Shown: positions 39,293 to 51,200 of the stretch, piece by piece | Layout of the letters: each line of letters begins with the position of its first letter | Position numbering within the stretch: position 1 is the stretch's first letter | Source: Liolophura sinensis | Lineage: Eukaryota; Mollusca; Polyplacophora; Chitonida; Chitonidae | Direction of reading: 5' to 3' | Assembly (NCBI RefSeq): GCF_032854445.1 | Contig: NC_088300.1 | Coordinates: forward strand, 15,877,570-15,941,569 | DNA: 64,000 nucleotides | Notes under the pieces: generated by a model | The model's input: the letters and a program-made list of their open reading frames with translations, nothing else | Told to the model about the DNA's origin: nothing | Databases searched by the model: none | Program-made: the position numbers and the translations under genes

Positions 39293-42200
39293 CTGTGAAG
39301 AAACAAGATAACACAAGATGCAACAAAAATATTCCAGGACCTCTGCTGATGATTGCAAGATCAGTCAGTAAAGAAGAATAATCTCATTGATACCTCAAGA
39401 ATCTCATTGAGGTATCCGAGTACATTTTATTTGGATTAAGTACCGTTTATATGAACACGAAGATGTGTAAATGTTCATTTACTAGCATATGATGGCAATC
39501 ACAAACAATACAAATGAAAGAATCTGCTCATTCCCTGTTCACGGCCATGTTTGAAACAGTTCTTCCTATGTCTTAGTGGTTGAAAGGCCATCACCTCTAA
39601 CCACCAGACCACCCATGTGTAAATAATATAACATATATGTAGTGTTTCTGGTGTGTGAGGTTCAACACTCGCATGTCCATTTTGGTTGATTTGGTGAAAC
39701 ATAACTGTAACAGGAATTCTGGTCACAAACAAAGAACGTAGTCAATCGCTATCAAGTTTGTAGATTAGAGTATGTGTAGTGATGGACAGTGTATACATGT
39801 AGGTATGGCAACAAATACATTACCTCCTTGGAATACATGAAACAACCCAGCCAAATATTCACCCATGACAAAGTTACCCATTTTGCCAACGAGTTCTGAG
39901 GTTTTGTTTAGGAGGTAGGATTATATGCTACTGGAAAAATGTACTTTCAACTCTAAAAATATTTTTATGACATTTCTCTGCTTCTAAAAATGAACTTTTC
40001 ATATTTCATAGGTGAAATTTTAGGTGATCTACAGAATTTTAAATGATTTCAAGATTTCAAGTTACTGGCTGCCCAATTACCTGTCATTTTTGGTGAAACC
40101 TGTATTCTAGGCCAATCACTGACTTACCTCCCCCTGGAATTCTCGACGGCCTTAGAGAGATCATCATCGCTGTCATAGCGGCGTGGGTTGTCAAAGAAGT
40201 AGGACTTGGAGCTGTGGCTGTGGGTTGAAATCTCGGACAATGTCTGTAAACAGCAAGGTATAACATTAACAACTTTGGGCGGGTCAGTGGAGAAATCTTT
40301 CCCGGACATAAATGGTATTACACAAGCAAGGAACTATTTCATGGATTATCCATGTTATTATTATTGTCACATCCAGGTGGGTAATAATTGCTGATTTTTC
40401 AATTGCTTGAGAAATTCTAGACTCCCACACCTTCACCTTGGTGGCAATGAATGCTCTTCTGAATGACCATTCAGGTAAACTTCGTGCACTACTTTTTCTG
40501 TCACTTTTTCTTACTCTGTCAATAAAACTGGCTGCCTTCACGCCTACATTCTTGAGAATGGCATTAATCAATGATGAAAAAAAAACTTTAAAAAATGCAT
40601 GATATATCAGGATCTGAAACATTCTTTCCAAACACAGAAATGCATATATCAGGTTTACTTTGAAAACATTGGTAGAAACTGTGCACACAAAATATATTAA
40701 CACAAAGTGTCAGTTAACAGTCACAAATGTTAGGACCCACCATGACTGCCGCAGTGGGTCTGCGAACCCTGAAGAACACGACCACGATAAATGTGGGTAA
40801 CACTTCCCACACAAACAGGACAATCCCGAAAGACACGAATGCGTATCCTCTATCCAGTGTGAAGATATCAGCCTGAAGGGAAAAAAAATGCAGGGTTTGT
40901 TACAAATTACAAGGATGCATGAAGATATTAAGAGGGAAAACAATCTAATCTTCATCAAGTTTATTTTCTTAATTATTGCTGACTGAATTCACTCATGCCA
41001 TCAATAAGAATATGCTGCATGTAACGCAAGTCATCCATCAAATTGTGCCCTGCTCACAAGTTTTATTGAGCTTTTGACTGAAATTTCCTATTTCACTTTT
41101 CTGTCAATATTTATTTCTTTAAAATACATGTACCTATCCCTATATACCTACCAACTGCCATCTATTTTTTTCTGATAGGGTCATATTATGCCAAACAAAG
41201 AATTTTTTAAAATGGTGAGAGACAGCAGTTAGAAAGATTTCTGCCACGTTATACTTCTAAATACTTACTTCCTTATTTACTCCTACACAAAACCAGAGCT
41301 GAAGAGATAAAGTTTTATAGGATATCGTTCAACTAACTTAATGCAACATCCTGTTTCTCAACAGGAATATTTGAAAAAAATGAAGGACTGATAACATGTA
41401 AATCTCACTGTGAAGCATGCATTTTCTTTCCATGAATTTCACATCAATGTCATTACCTGATCTGATACATTAACCCAGTCATATCCAAAGCCTGGTACCC
41501 GCTTCCTGGTGGCTGGGTAGATGGCTATGAAATTGTAGACAGCACGGGAGAGGTACAGTAAGACAATGGCTACACTGGCTATCATGGCCTGACATAGGGT
41601 GGTTCCCTGGTACAGACAAAACAAACAGTGATCACACAGAGCAACACATTTAAACAGGTACCACTGACTTTTGACTTCAGACAGTAAAAAATGAGAACCA
41701 ATATCAGAGTTTCCAGAGCATAGGATTTATCTACTTCAATCACCTCTGCAACTAATAGTTTGAAATATTCCAAGAGAACTATGGGGTGCAGAGAAATAAT
41801 TTGCACAGTTTTATGAAGTTTGCATGTTTAATGACACAAACAAAGTTTTTAGCATCATTTTCATAACAACTGTAAGCACAAATTCCACTGAAAAAAGTGC
41901 TTTAGTGGTTGAAAAGGTTGAAGATTAACAGTATAATAGTTTTATATCCCAATCTACAGCAGAACAAAAATGACCTTCAATTTGTTGGAAATGGACAAAA
42001 CAGTAACACTCCAGCTTGATCTGTTAGAGCTGTAACTTATGGTGAAGCTACAGTATGTATCAAGTTTCAGTTCTACACAGTGAATGATTTTGAAAGGAAA
42101 TAACCTGGAAAAACTTTCTTTAACCAAAAACGGCCCGGCCATCTTCATTGGATCAAGCTGGCAATGTCCAACATCATCTACTTTACTGAGCCGTATTAAT

Positions 42201-45200
42201 GTTTCAAGCCTGAACTTTCCTTCATAAATATGCAGGATTCATAGCCCAATCAGGTTCCACTTTACAAAGCCCTTAAGAGTTCAAAACAACAAGGCATAGT
42301 AACGACTATGAGGTGTAGATGGAATAATTTTATTTCACAGTAATCTCAGAAGAAGTGCTAGTGCAAAAAATAAATCCCTGCACATTGGCTTGTTAAAGGT
42401 TATCAGGGGAATGACAGGGAGCACGGGGGAAACCCATGACCATCCGCAGGTTGCTGAAAGATCTTCCTGGGAAACAACGACAAACTTATGGACAGGCAGC
42501 CCAAACAGGGATGCTAAGCTAGGCTCACCTTCCTAGTAATTTCATCAATAACAACTTTCCAGCTATCAACAGAAAATTATAAATTTTATAGCGCTTTATA
42601 AGAGATATAAAATATGACTCCAAAATGAAAGTTTTTCTGTTTCATTTTTTTCACTATCTTTAGACCAAACTCTTCAGTCAGAACTTTACAAACAAACAGC
42701 ACATATGGACCTTGTGCGAGTACAGTGTACACTGGTGGGTGTACATGTAACAAGCACTCTCTACTGTGTCTCAGCTACTGCTTACCTTTGCCTCAAGAAC
42801 CAGGCTTGATGAGGGCATCTTAGACATCTTGTACAGGCAAATGGAGAGAGAGATGCCTGCGATAACGAAAAGTGTATCATTGATGGCCACACGCACCGTC
42901 AGGATTTCCACTGGGACAGACTTGTACCGCTTCTCCTGGTCCTTCACCACAATCGCACAGACTAGGTTCGTCACGATGAAGATGATGACAGCAAACACCA
43001 CACCCAGACGTAACGGGGTTCTAGAAAACAAGCGCTGATGTCATGACCCAGACTTAATAGAGTTTGGAAAAGTGCTGATGTCATGACTGAAATGTAATGG
43101 AGTTCTGGAAAACAAGCGCTGATGTCAAGATCCAAACGTAATGGAAATGTAGAAAAGCGCTGATGTCATGACCCAAATGTAATGGAGTTCCCCAAAACAA
43201 CAACTCCAGCATTTGTGTCTTATTTATTAATAGTGGAGTATCTATCAATAGTGAAGCCCTAGTACTATGTGTTTCAAGTAAACTGGAGAGTGCAGACTAA
43301 AAATTAAGACATCTGACAAACCTTCTGAATTTAATTAGCTGGGATTCAAGGCTGTGATATCATACTATCTCAAAAACATTTGGTAAATTATTCCACTCTA
43401 ATTCATGGGCGCCTGCTGCATACTCTGACAAAGTGATAGTTGAGCAAGCAACCGAAGATTAATGGTGTCTGCTCACAGATGTACAGGTGTATACTTCCGC
43501 TGATCTCAGCGATTTATCACCAATGTTATGTCTTCATAGATTCAGCATGATGAGAAAACATAGCCAGGTATTGGGAGGCCTGATACATCTGGTCAGGTAG
43601 ATACCAATGATGGGAGTCTTTATAGAGAAGAGAAATATACAAACTTGAGCTCAAACTCAATGTTAGACAACTCTGAGTGGTCAAGAATTATAACAATCCC
43701 ACTCATATATACATGCATTTATGAACATTTAGACATAAACCAAAGAAAATAACAGTAACTTACTTGTACCTGTTGGGCTCAAATTTCGCTCTCGCCTTAA
43801 AAACCACCTGGGAAATAAAATGGAAAATGTTAAGTTTGAGTTTATTCCAGTTTATCAAGAAATACAGCATGTAGGTACAATTTATGGTTAACAGAAACTG
43901 GGCAAAAGCCCTGGGAAAACAAACCAAAGCATGCTCTTCACCACATATACCTGAACATCTTTAGCTTTTCTAACCTGTAACTACTGCTTTCCATTCCCTT
44001 ATATCACCCTAGATAAATAACAGGTAAACACCAATGACAGGATAGATGTGTGCAATGAGAACCTTTCTCATGTACTGTATCTTCCTAAGTCTGTTTGAGC
44101 TCAACATTTGCACATATGTAAATGGCTTCTTTCCTCACTGAGCCAGCAGAACACAATACTTAATACTGCCTTACACATTGCATACTACATCTTTACAAAG
44201 TGAAAGTATGTACTTTAAAAATCTATATGCATGCTGGTGATTTTTAATAATATAACATTCAAATATAATGTTTTCTTTTGGTTTGTCAAAAGTAACATAT
44301 ATAGTCAAACATTAAATATGTATATATACATTGTGGTGGAGATCACATCTGATCTACTAAATGTACCTAATAGAAGGTTACTGGTGGATAAAATGTATGT
44401 CCATCTGTATACAATGAAGTTGCCAATGGTTGAAACATATCGAAAAATTGACTCGCAAAGCTTTATGACAATGGGTCCATAATTCCAGCACTCTATACAT
44501 GTACCTCCATGAAATTCCTCAGGTTACCACATGTAATATAATGCCAATTTCCATGTATCAATATCAGAAACACTCTCCCAACACACACTGCCCCTTCCCC
44601 TCTCACTTGTCCTCTTCTTTCCCAAGATACATCCAAATTCATACACCCAGAGCACCAGATTCCAATGAAACTGGTTGGTTACACAACCATCATAATTTGT
44701 GAAGGATTCACGTTGTCGTGTGTGGGTTCAGGGCATTTTTGAACCCGTCAAAAGGGTTTGGGGGTGAGACGTTTGGGATCTCAAATGATGACATTAGCAT
44801 ATCTTTGTGTTACACGCAAGTGGTCAAACTGAATGGAAAGGCTACCCAAATTATTCCGTTAGATCAAGACCTTGGTTACAGCAGGATTTGTGATAACAGT
44901 CACTTCGTAGTTTAATTATTACTTTAATATCTTCAACAAAGGAGAGTTATGAGACCAACACAAAATCTCATAAGTTGTGGGAAGTTGGCAGGAAGTAAAC
45001 AGTTGTATTTTGCTATGGCAAATGAAGTGTTAAATCTCTGAACAGAGAAAGTCAGTTTGTGTTGTGAACTCAGTGATAAATTATAAACAGTGACTATTTG
45101 AACCCAGATCTCAGCACATTCAAGCTTAGAGGGTATACCTGTATGCAAATACTAACAAACTACTGCTAGCGCAATTAAAACCCTAGGCCTGAGAAGCTTT

Positions 45201-48200
45201 TCTTGTAATACACCAATATCACCAGTAAGACACTTTATAGACAAATCCATGATATGTGGTTGAACTGCCTGAACATGTAACTTTAATGATTTTGAGAGAC
45301 GCAGGTGTCTTGAAAGCTACACTTGTCATAGGGTAGGCCTAATGACAGAGATATAAATAGAGATAGACAGTTATTCTGACATTTGTTTTACTTTACTGTG
45401 TAGATATGCATAATGCTTCTATGAAACAATCAGAGATGGGCTTAGATTTGCAGTTCAAACAAATCCTCATGCTGAATTCTATGAGTGTAATGCAGACAGA
45501 GAGTTGAGTACTTGTACCTCCACAAAGATATGATTCAAAATTTTTATCTTCATGCTTTAACAAGAGTTTACACTTCCCTGAGGCTGTCTGTATTATAATA
45601 CAGACATAAGCAGATAACAGTAAATCATATAATGTACACAAATATCATTAACACAGCTGAGTGTGATAAAGTTCTAATATTAGCTCTGTAAATATACAAT
45701 ATATATGCACAAGCAGAGCAATATCTACAAATTCATCTTTTATAGAAATTAAAGGATTAATGTAATTCAGGCAAATATGTTAATGACATGGCGAATGAGT
45801 CAGCTCCCAATATACATGCACGTATCTGTTGAAGTGGGTCAGTTTAAATGTTTGTTTATTTATTAATCTGACTGTTGTTCAAAGCTGTACTCAAGAGTTT
45901 TTCGCTTATAAAAAGAAGGAACTTGTATTAAGATGCCAGTGCACAGGAGTTTTGGTGAGTCAGGTAATCCTACATGTACATGTATATGTGTGTGTATTGT
46001 CAGTCATGGACCTGCACATGTATACCAGTACAGTACTGTGTAAGTCTTCTCTACCTGCCCTCCCTCTGGCACTTGCTCATTAGCCCAAGATCAGCAGACA
46101 CACCTTTAACTGGGTCAGCGCCAATGGTGGGTCAGGTAAAGCTACTACACATGTGCATGAACTTATTCCGAGTCACATGATAAGCGACTGACCTCAACAA
46201 GGCAATTTTCTAAACCATATATCCTGTTTACAGACATGGTTTTATCAACAAACACATCAACGTGGATTCAGTGTGCAACTATGGGATCCTCTGTATCGGT
46301 ACATAGACTCTGATGCTGTTTGTTAAAAACAGTTTTCAGTGTAATATAAACAAATGTCAAAACAAATAAAACACACAGGGAATATTTTATCTCCAGATTT
46401 AGATGTTCAGGATAACCAGCATTCAAAATCAATCGCATTAAAAAGTCAAAACTAATTACTCGAGTAAGAACAAAACAAAAAAAGGGTATGGTACATGTCA
46501 CAAAGGCCACTGTTAATTAAATCTTGTTTTTCATGACCCTCAAATATAAAATCTGACAAGAAATAATTATAGTACATGCCAAACTGACCTATTAAAGTAC
46601 ATTGTTTTCAAATCCACAGGTATTTTTTAGGTACAGTTAATGAGTCATTATTACTTAAAACTAACTGCACTATCATACGTCATGAGAATTTAACAATAAG
46701 AAAACAATGGCCTAGCCTGTTTGGATCCATGGGACAGTCATACTGACAGCTGATGCCAGGTTTAATCTGCAGGATTAGGCTGACGTTCTCTATTGATTGA
46801 GACAGAAATGTTAACATTTTCTATGAGCAACTTGTTCTCAAAAATATGAGTTAAGTCACACTATATACTGATGAGTGATGATAAAAAAAGAATGAATCCT
46901 CATACACAATTCTGTATTTCATTGGTATATTAAATAATATTTGTGGAAATGATCTTTCCCATTTTTTCAGTGTTTATTGTGCAACGAAAGTAAAAAATGC
47001 GCTGTCCAATAGCTATATACAATGTATGTCCTGATCTATGACAGGAAGCTACTTGCACATGAAGTGGTCATGAAAACTACAGAATCTGTATGGATCTACT
47101 GCATTATGACAAGGTGAGCCAATGCCAGGGAAATAATTAATTCAGACTGGAGGTTCCAGAAGGGTACCCTCTGCTGTAAAATTTCCAGGCATATACGTCA
47201 GCTATTTTGCCTAGTTATATGCAGACATACATGTATATCCCAGTCTAACAGGCACATAAATGAATCTGACAATACAGAATTTGAGAGCCCCAGCTGCTTC
47301 CTGGCTGACTAGATCCCTGTAGGGCCACACATGTCAATGTAAAGTGTTACATGAGTCCACAACTGGACTGCCTTTCATCCATCACATTTACCTGTACTAT
47401 ATATAGCAAACCCAGGCATACACAAGCTGCCAAGTCACATGGACGGTGGCACAAAGCCTTCCAACGGCTTCATGGTAGATTTACCTGTGCTTATCAACCT
47501 AACACCATCAGTCTAAATGAGTCTGTCAAAGGTTTACCTGTAATTTTCAAACATCTTGATGTCAACAATTGATTTATCATCATGTTTAAAAAAAATTAAA
47601 TTTGAATTTGAGCATTATGTATATTTACGCAACAAACAGTATCTCCTTGCATGAAGTACACACACATAGACAAAGGCACAATTTCATAAGCATAATTACA
47701 TAGCAAATTTAATCACACGGCCAGCTTGCCAACATAAAAGCATTATGTGTGATTATGTACATTATAGTGTCTTTCTCCACTCAGAACAAACTACATTACA
47801 TAGCAAATTTAATCACACGGCCAGCTTGCCAACATAAAAGCATTATGTGTGATTATGTACATTATAGTGTCTTTCTCCACTCAGAACAAACTACATTTCA
47901 TAGCAAATTTAATCACAAGGCCAGCTTGCCAACATAAATGCATTATATGTGATTATGTACATTATAGTGTCTTTCTCCACTCAGAACAAACTACATGTAA
48001 GCCATGTGAAGGTCACACCTTTCTTCTTTTAACAGAAAGAAGAACACCAATAAAGGCAAGGATGGGAACCTCAGGATATAGTTCATGTAATGTGAAATTC
48101 TGCTTCTCATCATGAATTTAATTTAAAATGATAGGACTGAAACATGAACACGAGTCTATCCTATATTAACCTGTAAATCTTGCTCTAAAGCATATTTCGC

Positions 48201-51200
48201 CTTACATGACTGATGCACTGGGCCATCTCTCAAAAGACAAAATCACCTAGACAAACAAGGCCCATTTCTCCTTCCTCATGGCCTCCAAAAATAAGACACG
48301 ATGTTTCTCTTCCAAAAGAGTTAATCAGGAAAAATACATGTATAACCAAATTTTCTCCTCATAAAGTACAACAAGAAAAGCATAACCATGTACACATGCA
48401 CATCAAAGAAAGTAAGGAAAGCTTGAATGAATGAACTAAATGCATGGAATTTAACATATACTAAACAATTTTTCAGTCATATGACGATTCATTAGGTGTG
48501 AGTAGATATACTGTGTCGTCTTATGGCAGGACAAATCCAAGTCGCCAAAGTGCCGCCGCCAGTAAAGTATCATGTCAAAGACACCAGACACGACACCTCA
48601 CCCAGTCATACTGTACTGACATCGGGCCAACCAGTCATGTTTCCTTCCTCTGTCCTCTCAGTGCTGAGTGCCACACGAGCCAGCAACATGTACCATTTTT
48701 AAAGTCTTTGGTATGACCCAACCTGGGTTTTACACCAAGCCTCCCAACTTCGAGGAGGATGCTCTAACCATTAGGCCATCAAAGCGGTCAGGAAAGCTTG
48801 ACCATATCTTCTTCCTCTCCTGACATGAATGAGTACACAAAGTAAAGCATGTCCATATGCTTCCTTCATACAGATGATCTATCACATTGATCATCTATCT
48901 ACAATGAGCAGGGGAGCAGGACATGGCTGAGTGGTCAGAGGTGCTTACCTTCCAACTGCTAGGACACATGACTCTACAGGTACAGGTTCAATACCCATCT
49001 TGAACAATGAATTTGTGCATTCCCCTGCTCTCAATGTCTGTGGGGTCTTGGTGGTCAACAGCACTCCTATGGCCATGAGTTCAGTCTAACATTCTTTAAA
49101 ATTCATTTGTCTTCCACACACCATGGTGTGCATATCTGTGCGCCACACATGGGAAACTTAGTTGTCAGTCTGGGAAGGTATGTCAGCAACCTGCAGATGG
49201 TCATATAAGTGAAACATTCTTGAATATGATGTAAAACACCAATCAAAAAAAAATAAATAAATAACTAGTCAAAGATGGGTAGTTTCTGGTTTCCACCACT
49301 CACAAAACTGACCATCACTGAATATAACTGTCACGGTGTTGAATATTCAACAAATAAATAAATACAGCTGTACATAATAATTAAGTACAGCAATAAAGGG
49401 ATGCTCATTATATTCTCCTTACATAATGAGTGCATATACCATGAATTACACGAACAATGGCCAGGACCACGGTATAGGCTATTTCACCATGAGAATTGAT
49501 GCACACTCCTGTTATAACACAGGCAATATGCCCAGTCTTCTCCCTCAGGTGAGATGTGTGAGACACATTTATCAGAGCACAGCCTGGGATTCCTTTACAT
49601 TCAGGACCAAGTAACACCAAGCTATCATAGGCTAAGTGGATTGTAATTACCATGGTATTTAACATACACGTATGCCAAAGCAGTTGATACAAGCAAGGTC
49701 AAGCTTTACAGGGAGAACTATTGATCTTAAAAAGATGTTCTAAAGTCCGCTGGGAAGGTAATATGACAAATCTTCCTTTAAAAAAAAGTCAAATTTCAGC
49801 ACCAAATATAATATTTCAAGACATTTATTTGCCTCTAATGCTGCACTTTGCTGGTAAAATTTGAGGTCATTTAGGGTATACTACTTCAAATTGTTCTAAA
49901 TATGTCTGACCATGATGCCTTTTACAAGGAATTACACCAGATATTTCTTTTCATAAGTTAAGCGTTCGTGTATATGACATTACTAAAGTATGCAACCTTA
50001 ACAAAATATACATGTACATGTAATGTATGTAATACACAAATGGGTCAGTCCTTACAGGTGAGTTTATATCATAATGTTATCATAAGAAGTAGGTTAATTT
50101 CATCCAACATATTCCTCTGATAGTTGGAAATTTATACATGTCAAATATTTCAATGAATTACTATTTCACACTCTTCTCAAAATACATGTAATTAGTACCC
50201 AGATTCAGTTCAATTCAAAAGGAACCAGTACACAAAGATACGGATACTTTGCATTTTCATATTATTTGTTCAATTTTGGAACTGACCCCTTGATATTTAC
50301 TCTTGGTCAGTGCAATATTTCCCAAAGTCATGCCTTAAGGTTGCTGTCACCTAGATGTCAATCCCGGCTATCTCTGACTCATCTGAGCTATCATCTCACC
50401 CAGGCCAGTCACCTCAGCTCTGGATGTCTTCACCATACCTGCTATCAACCAACCCTCTTATTGACACACTGTAGCAGACACCTCAGGCTAACCACTGTAC
50501 AGCTGATGACTTCTATAGGGCAGTAATCCATGGCATGCTATGTTCACATGCAGTGATGATTGCAATCCTAGATATTTATAGTAACTGTGAATTACCGTGT
50601 TAATTTGGTAGTACATGTAGAAAATGAAAATGAAAATGAAAATTTAAACATGTATCAGTATCTTGTAAATAAAACACATTATTTGTTTCTTTCATTGTTT
50701 TGTTTTTTTAAATCATAACCACAAAATGCTCTACATGTTTCACGTTCGGAGATTAAAGATTATGCAATACACAATTTTACTACAACAGCTGTCTATCAAT
50801 GGTACAATATTGCCCTAATATCTATATGTATATCCACACAACATCGTGATGCATGCCAAATTCTCTATCTCTGCCAAAAGTAGAGTAATACTGTAAAATA
50901 AGGCATTGTACACTGAGAGTTAACATAAAAAAAAAACATATTATACAACATTAATTTCACTACAGCAGCATTTCTTAATATTTTAAGCATTTTAAGTATG
51001 ACAGTTGCTACATTTCCCTGTATCCTGGCTCTGTGTAATACTGTAAAATAAGACACTGAACTAATAGTTCAAAAACAACATGTCATATACCATTCATTAT
51101 AGAAAAGCAGCATTTTTTCATATTTTAATCATTTAGTATGACAGTAGCTACATCTTCCTGTGTCCTTGAGCCGTGTGTGTCAGCTGCTATTCTTTATCTG

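Noticed and set aside
40284..40703. 139-codon minus-strand ORF between GPR137 exons 5 and 6
   Set aside because: It lies wholly in intron 5, begins and ends at chance codons, and I recognise no family; it may be a repeat remnant.
47749..48115. Two similar plus-strand ORFs starting [13 protein letters not shown]
   Set aside because: Products of the 100-bp tandem repeat; no family resemblance.
48920..49010. Possible tRNA gene (box A and box B present)
   Set aside because: No acceptor-stem pairing or proper anticodon arm, and it leads into a SINE body and tail.
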